A DNA stretch of 64,000 nt, taken from NCBI GenBank assembly GCA_049663345.1, contig JBATDG010000129.1, forward strand, positions 11,616-75,615. Reading direction: 5' to 3'. Origin of the DNA: SZUA-365 sp049663345 (lineage in GTDB: Bacteria; Bacteroidota; Ignavibacteria; SZUA-365). This document shows positions 18,789 to 27,040 of this stretch, in pieces. Below the pieces are notes generated by a model. That model saw nothing but the letters and a program-made list of their open reading frames with translations, made no database searches and was not told the origin of the DNA. The stretch's first letter is position 1, and each line of letters opens with the position of its first letter. The translations under genes and the position numbers were made by a program.

Positions 18789-19262
18789 ATGGCAAATCAT
18801 TTAGGTAATCTGCATTACGCAGAAGGATCGAGAAAGAAGAAGAAGCGTATCGGCCGCGGCCAAGGCAGCGGACGCGGTGGCACTTCCACGCGTGGAAATA
18901 AGGGTGCGCAGTCTCGTTCCGGATACAAGAGCAAACCAGGTTTCGAAGGCGGACAAATGCCGCTTCAGCGCCGACTTCCTAAGATCGGCTTCACGAACTT
19001 CAACAGGAAAGAGTATTTAGGCATCAACGTTGCTCGTCTCGAAGAGTTGGTCGTGAAAGGGGTGATCACTGATGGTGTGGTTAGTCCTGAAGTGCTCTAC
19101 AAAATCGGTATCGTCTCCAAGCGCCGTGCGCTTGTTAAAATTCTCGGTAACGGGGATTTGAGCAGCAAGCTCGAGATCTCTGCCCACGCATTCAGTGCGA
19201 CGGCAAAAGAGAAAATCGAGGCAGCAGGCGGTACCGTCACTACAGTTTCAGCTTCAGCGTAA
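18789..19262 (+). CDS. rplO: 50S ribosomal protein L15
   Basis: A 157-residue L15 with the Gly/Arg-rich N-terminal arm (KKKRIGRGQGSGRGGTSTRG), the GFEGGQMPLQRRLPKIGF block and the C-terminal SAHAFSATAKEKIEAAGG. It is followed by secY after 13 bases. Confidence 0.97.
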   Translation: MANHLGNLHYAEGSRKKKKRIGRGQGSGRGGTSTRGNKGAQSRSGYKSKPGFEGGQMPLQRRLPKIGFTNFNRKEYLGINVARLEELVVKGVITDGVVSPEVLYKIGIVSKRRALVKILGNGDLSSKLEISAHAFSATAKEKIEAAGGTVTTVSASA

Positions 19263-19275
19263 GACAGGTTCATAC

Positions 19276-20616
19276 ATGGCTGGTTTCAGCGAAAGCTTTC
19301 GTAACATGTTCAAGATTCAGGAGCTCCGTCAGCGGATCCTGTTTACTCTTTTCATGCTTATCATCGTGCGATTTGGCTCGCATGTCACCCTCCCGGGTGT
19401 CAACGCCGGATTGCTAGCCGATTTTCTCTCCTCCCAGTCGGGGTCAGGCGGGCTCTTCGGCATGTTTGATATGTTTGTTGGCGGCGCCTTCAGTAATGCT
19501 GCGATTTTCTCGCTAGGCATTATGCCTTACATCACGGCATCCATTATTCTTCAGCTTCTCGGCGCGGTTATTCCTTATTTCCAGAAGCTGCAAAAAGATG
19601 GTGGAGAAGAAGGCCGCAAGAAAATCAATCAGTACACGAGATACGGTACCATCTTTATCGCTATCCTTCAGGGTTACGCGGTGAGTATCCGACTCCAGAA
19701 CCTTACCACGCCGAATGGTGCGCCTATTGTACCTCCCGAGGTACAGGGAATCCTCTTCGGGGTCGCCACGATGTTCATCATTGCAGCATCCACGATGCTC
19801 ATGATGTGGATCGGCGAGCAGATTACGGATCGCGGAATTGGAAACGGTATTTCGCTCATTATCACTATCGGTATTGTCGCCCGTCTCCCGCATGCATTTA
19901 TCGCAGAGTGGAGTCGTGGTGCGAACATCATCATCGAGATCGTGATCATCATCGCAATGGTGTTGATAACGGCCGGGGTTGTAATGGTGACACAGGGGAC
20001 ACGCCGAATCCCTGTTCAGTATGCAAAGCGCGTCGTAGGCCGCAAGGTATATGGCGGCGTTACACAGTACATTCCGCTGCGTGTCAATACAGCAGGCGTG
20101 ATGCCCATCATTTTCGCGCAAGCATTGATGTTCATCCCGGAAACGGTCACGATGTTTTTCCCTGAAAGTGAATTCATGCAGGCTGTCGCTGTGAATTTCC
20201 GCTACGACTCAATGTTCTATGCGGCAATCTATGCGATTATGATTGTATTCTTCACCTACTTCTATACCGCGATTTCCTTCAATCCGCAGGATGTCAGCGA
20301 CAATATGAAAAAACAGGGCGGGTTTATTCCTGGTATTCGTCCGGGAGTTCACACGCGTGATTACATCGACAATATCCTGACCAGGATCACGCTGCCCGGT
20401 TCGATCTTCCTTGCGATTATTGCAATTCTCCCGACTTTCATGATGCGTCTGAATGTTTCCCAAGAATTTGCACAGTTCTTCGGCGGCACAAGCCTTCTCA
20501 TCATTGTCGGTGTTGCACTTGATACGCTGCAGCAGATTGAATCTCATCTTCTCATGCGGCATTATGACGGGTTTATGAAGAGCGGAAAAATTCGCGGCCG
20601 AATCGGTCGCGGATAA
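19276..20616 (+). CDS. secY: protein translocase subunit SecY
   Basis: A 446-residue polytopic inner-membrane protein that forms the Sec translocation channel. Ten hydrophobic segments are visible. Signature blocks include the plug-region GGLFGMFDMFVGGAFSNAAIFSLGIMPYI segment, QYTRYGTIFIAILQG, and the cytoplasmic loop FNPQDVSDNMKKQGGFIPGIRPG. The ATG at 19276 gives the standard N-terminus; the frame stays open upstream into rplO but without family similarity. It lies in the spc cluster as usual. Confidence 0.97.
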   Translation: MAGFSESFRNMFKIQELRQRILFTLFMLIIVRFGSHVTLPGVNAGLLADFLSSQSGSGGLFGMFDMFVGGAFSNAAIFSLGIMPYITASIILQLLGAVIPYFQKLQKDGGEEGRKKINQYTRYGTIFIAILQGYAVSIRLQNLTTPNGAPIVPPEVQGILFGVATMFIIAASTMLMMWIGEQITDRGIGNGISLIITIGIVARLPHAFIAEWSRGANIIIEIVIIIAMVLITAGVVMVTQGTRRIPVQYAKRVVGRKVYGGVTQYIPLRVNTAGVMPIIFAQALMFIPETVTMFFPESEFMQAVAVNFRYDSMFYAAIYAIMIVFFTYFYTAISFNPQDVSDNMKKQGGFIPGIRPGVHTRDYIDNILTRITLPGSIFLAIIAILPTFMMRLNVSQEFAQFFGGTSLLIIVGVALDTLQQIESHLLMRHYDGFMKSGKIRGRIGRG

Positions 20617-20636
20617 AGGTGAATGGCCCACAAGGT

Positions 20637-21422
20637 ATGATTCATCGGAAGACGGAAGCAGAAATAGAGGTGATGCGTGAGAGCAACCAGATTGTCTCTG
20701 ATGTACATCGCCTGCTGATTCCCTTGATCAGGCCTGGCGTGCGGGTTTCCGAGCTTGATGCGTTGGCAGAGGAGTTTATTCGCGCTAATGGAGCCCTCCC
20801 GGCGTTTAAAGGGTACGGTTCCGGCAGCAAATCGATTCCTTCTTTCCCGGCGACGCTCTGTGTCTCGATCGACGATGAAGTCGTCCACGGCATCCCGACA
20901 GATCGGGTCCTTCTTGAAGGCGAAATAGTGTCGGTGGATGTTGGAGCAGAAAAGCGCGGGTATTTTGGTGACGGTGCGATGACTATCCCGGTCGGCAACG
21001 TCGATGCTGAAAAACTGCGTTTGTTGAAAGTTACTAAAGAGTCCCTCTATCGCGGAATAGATCAGGCTTTTCCAGGAAACCGTCTTCACGACATTTCCGC
21101 CGCGATTCAGGAGCATGTTGAAGAAAATGGTTTTACCGTCGTTCGTGACCTCGTTGGTCACGGCATTGGAAAGAACCTTCACGAAGAACCGCCAGTGCCG
21201 AATTTTGGCAGGAAAGCTACCGGACCGGTGCTTGAAGCGGGCATGACCCTGGCAATCGAGCCGATGGTCAATTATGGTGGGTTTAGAGTGAAAATCGACG
21301 CGAACGGATGGACCGTCCGCACACGCGACGGAGCACCGTCGGCACATTTCGAACATACAGTCTATATTTCAAAAGAAGGACCCGTATTGCTCACGAACCA
21401 TTTTGAACGCGATCATGGCTAA
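20637..21422 (+). CDS. map: methionine aminopeptidase, type I
   Basis: About 261 residues. It removes the N-terminal Met from nascent proteins. The metal ligands are in SVDVGAEKRGYFGDGA (two Asp), GHGIGKNLHEEP (His), a Glu in LAIEPMVNYG and the terminal Glu in SAHFEHTVYI. A GTG at 20619 would add six residues and is an alternative start. The position after secY, with no adk between, is seen in the Bacteroidota/Chlorobiota group. Its 3' end overlaps the infA start. Confidence 0.96.
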   Translation: MIHRKTEAEIEVMRESNQIVSDVHRLLIPLIRPGVRVSELDALAEEFIRANGALPAFKGYGSGSKSIPSFPATLCVSIDDEVVHGIPTDRVLLEGEIVSVDVGAEKRGYFGDGAMTIPVGNVDAEKLRLLKVTKESLYRGIDQAFPGNRLHDISAAIQEHVEENGFTVVRDLVGHGIGKNLHEEPPVPNFGRKATGPVLEAGMTLAIEPMVNYGGFRVKIDANGWTVRTRDGAPSAHFEHTVYISKEGPVLLTNHFERDHG

Positions 21423-21633
21423 ACAAGGATCCATCACTGTCGACGGCGTCATCACTGAAACGTTGCCCAATGCAATGTTTCGTGTGCGTCTTGAAAATGG
21501 CCATGAAGTGCTCGCCCATGTTTCCGGAAAAATGCGCATGCATTTTATTCGGATCCTCCAGGGTGACAAAGTGACCGTTGAGCTTTCACCGTACGACCTT
21601 ACCAAGGGCCGAATTACTTACCGCTACAAATAG
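21415..21633 (+). CDS. infA: translation initiation factor IF-1
   Basis: A 72-residue OB-fold IF-1 (MAKQGSITVDGVITETLPNAMFRVRLENGHEVLAHVSGKMR is its first part by position; only the start is quoted by family recognition). The ATG lies inside the last codons of map, an 8-base overlap that suggests coupling. The frame is open from 21403 but the family start is at 21415. IF-1 binds the A site during initiation. Confidence 0.96.
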   Translation: MAKQGSITVDGVITETLPNAMFRVRLENGHEVLAHVSGKMRMHFIRILQGDKVTVELSPYDLTKGRITYRYK

Positions 21634-21649
21634 ATTACGTGGAGAAGCC

Positions 21650-21763
21650 ATGAAAGTCCGTGCGTCTGTGAAAAAAATATGTGACAAGTGCAAAATCATC
21701 CGCCGCAAAGGTGTTGTGCGTGTGATCTGCTCGAATCCGAAGCACAAGCAACGCCAAGGCTAA
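21650..21763 (+). CDS. rpmJ: 50S ribosomal protein L36, zinc-binding form
   Basis: A 37-residue L36 starting at the ATG after GGAGAAGCC. Cys11, Cys14, Cys27 and His32 form the C+ type zinc site. It is too short for most gene callers but sits in its canonical place between infA and rpsM. A run of nine T follows, without a hairpin. Confidence 0.95.
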   Translation: MKVRASVKKICDKCKIIRRKGVVRVICSNPKHKQRQG

Positions 21764-21807
21764 TCGTTTTTTTTTAGAACTCATCACCGAGCTGCAAGGA
21801 GTTACAG

Positions 21808-22188
21808 TTGGCACGTATAGCAGGAGTCGATTTACCAAGAGCGAAGCATGCCGTTATTGCATTGACCTATATCTACGGCATTGGTCGTTCGACCGCCCGG
21901 ACAATTCTCGATCAAGTGGGTATCCCTCACGACAAAAAAATCGAGGCGCTGAATGATGATGAAGTAAGCGCAATTCGCTCCATTATTCAGGGTATGCGCG
22001 TCGAGGGTGCCGTCCGCAGCGAAATGCAGATGAACATCAAGCGATTGATGGACATCGGTTGCTACCGAGGTCTGCGTCATCGCAAAGGGCTGCCCTGTCG
22101 AGGACAGCGCACAAAAACCAACTCGCGTACCCGCAAGGGCCGCAGAAGAACGGTTGCTGGAAAGAAGAAAGCACCGTCGAAGAAATAG
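21808..22188 (+). CDS. rpsM: 30S ribosomal protein S13
   Basis: A 126-residue S13 starting at TTG after CAAGGAG. ARIAGVDLPRAKHAVIALTYIYGIG and the C-terminal CRGQRTKTNSRTRKG block are diagnostic. It contacts P-site tRNA through its basic tail and pairs with S19. First gene of the alpha cluster. Confidence 0.97.
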   Translation: MARIAGVDLPRAKHAVIALTYIYGIGRSTARTILDQVGIPHDKKIEALNDDEVSAIRSIIQGMRVEGAVRSEMQMNIKRLMDIGCYRGLRHRKGLPCRGQRTKTNSRTRKGRRRTVAGKKKAPSKK

Positions 22189-22222
22189 TGTTTACGTAAA
22201 CGTGAGTTTTTAAGGAGTTCCT

Positions 22223-22609
22223 GTGGCTAAAGCCGTCAAGAAAACGAAGAAGAAAATCCAGGTTGATACGACCGGTCGTGCATATATCAAGGCCACGTTC
22301 AACAATGTGCTCGTGACGCTTACCGACGTGTACGGAAACACCATTTCCTGGTCATCCGCCGGCAAGAACGGGTTCAAGGGTTCACGCAAAAACACACCGT
22401 ACGCGGCGCAGATCTCGGCTGAATCCGCCGCGAAAGAAGCGCATGACCTCGGTCTGCGTAAGGTGGAAGTCTTTGTGAAAGGACCGGGTTCAGGCCGCGA
22501 GGCCGCCATTCGTGCCCTGCAAACTGCAGGCCTCGAAATCATGGCTATTCGCGACGTCACCCCGATCCCGCACAACGGCTGCCGTCCGCCGAAGCGCAGG
22601 AGAGTCTGA
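22223..22609 (+). CDS. rpsK: 30S ribosomal protein S11
   Basis: A 128-residue S11 starting at GTG after TAAGGAG. YIKATFNNVLVTLTDVYGNT and the C-terminal DVTPIPHNGCRPPKRRRV are diagnostic of this platform protein. In most bacteria rpsD follows directly; here a 100-base gap leads straight to rpoA. Confidence 0.97.
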   Translation: MAKAVKKTKKKIQVDTTGRAYIKATFNNVLVTLTDVYGNTISWSSAGKNGFKGSRKNTPYAAQISAESAAKEAHDLGLRKVEVFVKGPGSGREAAIRALQTAGLEIMAIRDVTPIPHNGCRPPKRRRV

Positions 22610-22709
22610 CCAGTTCTGCCCGACTGCCATTTTTGGGCAGCTCGACCGCACTGCATGTGTTGGACCACGACCTGACTCAGTACCCTCTAACAGGAGAACA
22701 TTTACGCAG

Positions 22710-23705
22710 ATGACTACGACAATGATTCAAATGCCCGACGGCATCGTCCTTGACGAGGCGAGCTATACCGAAACTTTCGGACGATTCGTTATCCAGCCGC
22801 TTGAAAAAGGGTATGGTATAACGATCGGGAATTCGTTCAGACGAGTGCTTCTGTCTTCACTCACCGGTCTGTCGATTACAGCCCTGAAGATTGATGGGGT
22901 AATGCATGAATTCTCCACGATACACGGGGTTGTCGAGGATGTATCAGAAATCATCCTCAATCTGAAAGAAGTGCGGTTCAAAGCCCTTAATCCGAAAGCA
23001 ACGACGATTTCGTTTACCCTGAAAGGGCAGCATACATTTACAGCGGCTGACATTCAGGCTGCTTCCTCCGAATTTGAAGTTCTCAATCCGGAGAAATATG
23101 TCTGTACGCTCGGACCGGAAGCGAATATGGATATTGAACTCCGTATCGCGCGCGGTCGCGGCTATGTCCCCGCAGATGAAAACAAGCTCCCCGATCAGCC
23201 GCTTGGCACTATTTCGATGGACGCCATTTTCACACCGATCCGTAACGTGAAGCTGCTCGTGGAAAATACCCGCGTTGGCGGCAGCACTGATTATGACAAA
23301 CTGACTCTCGACGTTTCCACTGATGGGTCTATCACACCTCAGGAAGCGCTCTCGCAGTCAGCCCGGATTCTCCTCGACCATGTGCAGATGTTCCTCAACT
23401 TCGATCTGAACAAGAACGACGAAGAGGAAGGCTCGCAGGAAGATGATGAGACCGCCCGCGTTCGCAAGATACTCCTGACATCCGTCGATGATCTGGAACT
23501 CTCCGTGCGCTCCCATAACTGCCTGAAGGCAGCCAATATTAAAACCATCGCTGATCTGGTCCGCCGTGAAGAGGCGGAGATGTTGAAGTTCCGCAACTTT
23601 GGCCGCAAGTCCCTTGCAGAGCTCGGGGCCATTGTTGATGACTTCGGTTTGGATTTCGGGATGGACGTAGATCTGTACATTGGTTCTTCGCAGGAAGACG
23701 AGTAA
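22710..23705 (+). CDS. rpoA: RNA polymerase alpha subunit
   Basis: A 331-residue alpha subunit. The N-terminal dimerisation domain carries the GYGITIGNSFRRVLLSSL signature. The C-terminal domain (about residues 260-320) contains the SVDDLELSVRSHNCLKAANI helix-hairpin and the FGRKSLAEL segment that contact UP elements and activators. The ATG at 22710 gives the normal N-terminus, with AGGAG 13 bases upstream; MIQMPDG at 22722 is an alternative. The linker region is acidic (DEEEGSQEDDE). Confidence 0.97.
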   Translation: MTTTMIQMPDGIVLDEASYTETFGRFVIQPLEKGYGITIGNSFRRVLLSSLTGLSITALKIDGVMHEFSTIHGVVEDVSEIILNLKEVRFKALNPKATTISFTLKGQHTFTAADIQAASSEFEVLNPEKYVCTLGPEANMDIELRIARGRGYVPADENKLPDQPLGTISMDAIFTPIRNVKLLVENTRVGGSTDYDKLTLDVSTDGSITPQEALSQSARILLDHVQMFLNFDLNKNDEEEGSQEDDETARVRKILLTSVDDLELSVRSHNCLKAANIKTIADLVRREEAEMLKFRNFGRKSLAELGAIVDDFGLDFGMDVDLYIGSSQEDE

Positions 23706-23726
23706 TTCGAGGAATAGAGAGAAAAC

Positions 23727-24374
23727 ATGAGACACGCAAAAGTTGGAAGAAGACTCAGCAGATCCGCAAGCCATCGCAAAGCATTGCTTTCTGCGCTGTC
23801 GACGGCGCTGATTAAACACAAAAAGATTCAGACGACCTCCGCAAAAGCGAAGGAGACCCGGCGAATCATCGAGCCGCTGATTACGCGTGCTCGTGATGCC
23901 TATCTTCTCGAGAAGGGCGGAGATCCCGTGAATGTGCATGCACGCCGAGAGATCGCGAAATTTATCCGCGATAAAGAAGCGCTTCATATTCTTTTCTCCG
24001 AGATTGCGGAGAAAGTCGGTAAGCGTCCGGGTGGCTATACACGCGTCCTCAAGCTTGGCAACCGTCTCGGCGACAACGCTGAAATGGCAGTTATAGAGTT
24101 GGTGGACTACAACGATGCGCAGGATAATAAGCAGCGCAAAGAGCGTGCCGCCCGTTCGAAGGCAGCCGAGCAGCGCCGCAAGGCAGCTGAAGAGCGCAAG
24201 GACAAGGGCGCGAAAGCCGAAGTAAAGGTTGCAGAGGTAAAAGAAGCCGTCGCAGCCAAAGTTGAGGAAGTCAAAGATGCTGCAGAGATCGTAGATGCCT
24301 CCGCTGATGTGGTCGAAGCTCCGGAAACTGAAGCCGCAGCTGATCAGGCTGAGGAAACAGCGAAGGACGCCTAA
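23727..24374 (+). CDS. rplQ: 50S ribosomal protein L17 with long C-terminal extension
   Basis: The first 120 residues are a standard L17 (MRHAKVGRRLSRSASHRKA; GGYTRVLKLGNRLGDNAEMAVIEL). The remaining 95 residues are an Ala/Glu/Lys/Val-rich tail with no recognisable domain, first basic (QRKERAARSKAAEQRRKAAEERKDKG) and then acidic. Normal L17 ends near residue 120, so the gene is nearly doubled. L17 lies close to the exit tunnel. Last gene of the ribosomal cluster, closed by a strong terminator. Confidence 0.96.
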   Translation: MRHAKVGRRLSRSASHRKALLSALSTALIKHKKIQTTSAKAKETRRIIEPLITRARDAYLLEKGGDPVNVHARREIAKFIRDKEALHILFSEIAEKVGKRPGGYTRVLKLGNRLGDNAEMAVIELVDYNDAQDNKQRKERAARSKAAEQRRKAAEERKDKGAKAEVKVAEVKEAVAAKVEEVKDAAEIVDASADVVEAPETEAAADQAEETAKDA

Positions 24375-24394
24375 GCAGTCAACGAATAATTTGG

Positions 24395-24428
24395 ACGCCG
24401 TGGCGGTTATCTCCACGGCGTTTTTTTT
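24395..24428 (+). terminator. intrinsic terminator of the ribosomal cluster
   Basis: A 9-bp GC-rich stem (24395-24403 with 24413-24421), a 9-base loop and eight T (24421-24428). It ends three bases before the engB ATG, so engB cannot have a normal leader on a transcript that starts within or after it. Confidence 0.92.
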
Positions 24429-24431
24429 GCC

Positions 24432-25022
24432 ATGAACCTACGCGCAATATTTGAAATTGGTGCGGCATCGCCGCATCAGTTCCCGGCACCGAGCTTTCCA
24501 GAGATTGCTTTCGCCGGAAGATCCAACGTCGGTAAATCGTCGCTGCTTAATATGCTTGTGGGTGCACGTCAGCTCGCTCGAGTCAGCTCCACTCCAGGTA
24601 AAACGCAGCAGATTAATTTCTTTGCCATCGATGAACGTATGCGTTTCGTGGATCTTCCCGGGTATGGTTATGCGAAGGCTTCACAAGGGGCGAGAAGGGA
24701 ATGGGGCAGACTGATCACTGACTACTTCGAGAGCCCGCGTCCACTTGCCATGGTGCTCCAGCTGATAGATTCCCGACTCCCGATTCAGGATTCGGATGCG
24801 CGTGTCATGAAGTGGCTCATTGAACAGGGGCTCCCACTGCAGGTCGCACTTACCAAAATCGACAAGCTGAAACAGGGGGAAAGGGTGCGGCAGGAACGGA
24901 CGCTCGCCGAAGCGTTCTTGCAAGTCGGATACCGGGGTAGTTTCATCCCGCTCTCCAGTGTTAAGGGAATCGGCAAGAAAGAACTTCTCAATTCCATCTA
25001 CACACGTATAGACGTTCCCTAG
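24432..25022 (+). CDS. engB: ribosome biogenesis GTP-binding protein EngB (YihA/YsxC)
   Basis: A 196-residue GTPase needed for 50S subunit maturation. G1 is GRSNVGKSSLL, G3 is DLPGYGYA, G4 is TKIDK, and the switch contains STPGKTQQINFF, all typical of EngB. The ATG falls three bases after the terminator T-run and lacks a Shine-Dalgarno sequence. No in-frame ATG near enough downstream preserves the N-terminus, so translation is either from readthrough RNA or depends on a weak start. Confidence 0.95.
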   Translation: MNLRAIFEIGAASPHQFPAPSFPEIAFAGRSNVGKSSLLNMLVGARQLARVSSTPGKTQQINFFAIDERMRFVDLPGYGYAKASQGARREWGRLITDYFESPRPLAMVLQLIDSRLPIQDSDARVMKWLIEQGLPLQVALTKIDKLKQGERVRQERTLAEAFLQVGYRGSFIPLSSVKGIGKKELLNSIYTRIDVP

Positions 25023-25116
25023 CCCGTCAGGCCATAATACGGATAATGTCATCTGGCACAGCGAATATCTTGCGGCTGGAATTACTGTTCCAGAGTTTCT
25101 CAACCATCACAACGTC

Positions 25117-25695
25117 ATGCTTGAATCATTCATACAATCATTCATCCCTTTGTTCGTAGCCATGGACACCGTCGGTCTGGTTCCGCTTTTCCTCGGCCTG
25201 ACGCAGGGAATGGAGAAGCGGGAATTGAAGCGCCTCATCTTCAGCGCAACGGGAACTGCATTTATCATTGCGATACTATTCCTGTTTTCAGGAACGGCGC
25301 TTTTCGATTTTCTTGGTATTACAGCGGATGATTTTCGCATTGGCGGGGGAATAGTGCTGCTCGTACTTGCGATACAGGATCTTGCCTCATCTGCTCCCGA
25401 ACAACGCCGCACTCCGCGGTCGAATGTAGGAGTGGTTCCCATCGGCATCCCGCTTATTATGGGTCCTGCAGGTATGACCACAATTTTGATTCTCGTCGAT
25501 GCACAAGGACTTGCAATGACTCTGGGAGCACTCGTTGCAAACTGCCTCGTCGTTCTCATAGTTCTGCTGAACTCAAAGTGGATCATTCGAATCATGGGAG
25601 AAGCGGGGTCTCAGGCTTTCGCTAAAGTGGCTTCGCTATTCATGGCGGGAATTGCCGTCATGATGATTCGATCAGGGATCCAAGGACTTCTTTAA
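25117..25695 (+). CDS. MarC family integral membrane protein
   Basis: A 192-residue hydrophobic protein with about six transmembrane segments. The N-terminal FIPLFVAMDTVGLVPLFLGLT and the central GVVPIGIPLIMGPAGMTTILIL match the MarC/UPF0056 family of inner-membrane proteins. The biochemical function of the family is unknown; an early link to multiple antibiotic resistance was not upheld. No clear Shine-Dalgarno precedes the ATG. It lies 94 bases after engB and converges with the next gene. Confidence 0.88.
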   Translation: MLESFIQSFIPLFVAMDTVGLVPLFLGLTQGMEKRELKRLIFSATGTAFIIAILFLFSGTALFDFLGITADDFRIGGGIVLLVLAIQDLASSAPEQRRTPRSNVGVVPIGIPLIMGPAGMTTILILVDAQGLAMTLGALVANCLVVLIVLLNSKWIIRIMGEAGSQAFAKVASLFMAGIAVMMIRSGIQGLL

Positions 25696-25707
25696 GGGAA
25701 GCCGGGC

Positions 25708-26805
25708 TCATTCTCCAGGATCTTGGAACACCGTAAATCCAGGGAGAGATTCCGCGAAGCCGCTTCCCATGGCTTGCGAAGGAGTCCACACCCCAAATGG
25801 GATGCGTCCCTCCAGCAGGGCCGGCAAGATACCGAGAGAGGTGTGCACGGTGCAGGAATAGCCTTCCGGAATCTCCATTAAACGCGATGCATGTTCGCCT
25901 CGGTTGTTCCATACGTCTCCGCGAAGATGGTAGGTTTCCGTCTTGCGATGAGCCTCGTCCGGACCGCGAACGGTTTTCACAAGCATCGAATCAAGCTTTT
26001 GCAGCACCCATGGTTTCGCTGTGAGCCAACACACGAATTCCCGGATAATCTGCATAAGAATGATTGAGAATTTCGATGTTCCTCCATACACTTCGATGTC
26101 TGGAATTCCAGTGCTTCGCCACGCAGAGCTGAGATCTCCCCAGGGAAGGGTCATCGCGCTGCGTAGCTTGTCGTCAAATTGGATGCGTTCCGAGCGCCAC
26201 GCGTGCGGCACAGTCACAAGCTCCCCACCGCGCCGCACCGCGCCGCAACGCGGAATGGCCTGGAGAGTAGCACGCCAGGTTCCGGGACTCTTTGCAAGCT
26301 TCCCTGCAAAAGCCAGACGTAACCGCACAGCATCAGGCATCACTTCTTTGAGGTGCAGCGCTATGCAATCTGTTGGGACAACATCGAAGCCGGATCCGGG
26401 GATCATGGCAATGCCAGCGCTGCAGGCGCGTTCATGAAGTGTATAGAGGAATTCAAGCACCGGAATTTCACCGGTGATGTCCATGTAGTGAGTTCCGCTG
26501 GCGATGCAGGCCTCCGCCATGTGCTGTGCCGTCGCACTGAACGGCCCGGCACAATGCATTACCACCGAAATGTCCTGCAGCGCAGCTGCTGCAGACTCTG
26601 GTGCGTCGAGATTAAAAACCCTGTATGCGCAATTCAACTGTTCTGCCAAAACGATCAAAGCATCGCGATTGCGTCCGGCAAGTACCGGGCGCAAACCCCG
26701 GCGGACGGCCTCCTCGGCGATGATTCGACCTGTGTACCCATTCGCTCCGTAGAGAAGCCAACGGCCTTCATTTCCTTTTCCATTCTCACTGATTTCATTA
26801 TTCAT
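25708..26805 (-). CDS. saccharopine dehydrogenase-like NAD(P)-binding oxidoreductase
   Basis: A 365-residue protein. Residues 16-40 form a Rossmann motif (LLYGANGYTGRIIAEEA) with the LAGRN turn typical of the saccharopine dehydrogenase / trans-acting enoyl reductase family. VVMHCAGPFSATAQHMAEAC and GTHYMDITGE follow in the expected order, and then GSGFDVVPTDC. Proteins of this family reduce or rearrange diverse substrates; here the substrate cannot be inferred, because both neighbours are unrelated. Monocistronic, convergent with the MarC gene and 12 bases from it. Confidence 0.85.
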   Translation of the reverse strand: MNNEISENGKGNEGRWLLYGANGYTGRIIAEEAVRRGLRPVLAGRNRDALIVLAEQLNCAYRVFNLDAPESAAAALQDISVVMHCAGPFSATAQHMAEACIASGTHYMDITGEIPVLEFLYTLHERACSAGIAMIPGSGFDVVPTDCIALHLKEVMPDAVRLRLAFAGKLAKSPGTWRATLQAIPRCGAVRRGGELVTVPHAWRSERIQFDDKLRSAMTLPWGDLSSAWRSTGIPDIEVYGGTSKFSIILMQIIREFVCWLTAKPWVLQKLDSMLVKTVRGPDEAHRKTETYHLRGDVWNNRGEHASRLMEIPEGYSCTVHTSLGILPALLEGRIPFGVWTPSQAMGSGFAESLPGFTVFQDPGE

Positions 26806-27040
26806 ATAGCGTTTGGATAGTGGTGCAGTTGTACAATTGACTAAAGGGTAGACTACTGCGGCCCCTTAATATTCGATCATAAATTTCTAATGATAGCTGA
26901 AAAATATACATTCTCATCGAAAACATTGCTATTAACGAGTCCGTTCGATTTCGCAGCTCATTTCGGCGATGGACTGGAATGCCGTATTTTACATCTGTCC
27001 GAATATTCAGAAACCGGCATAGACGATAGAGAGATTCTCA

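Noticed and set aside
22512..22709. Start for rpoA inside rpsK
   Set aside because: The added residues are an out-of-frame reading of rpsK; the family N-terminus begins at 22710.
25049..25080. TGGCAC...TTGC upstream of the MarC gene as a sigma54 promoter
   Set aside because: The spacing between TGGCAC and TTGC is far longer than the strict sigma54 requirement.
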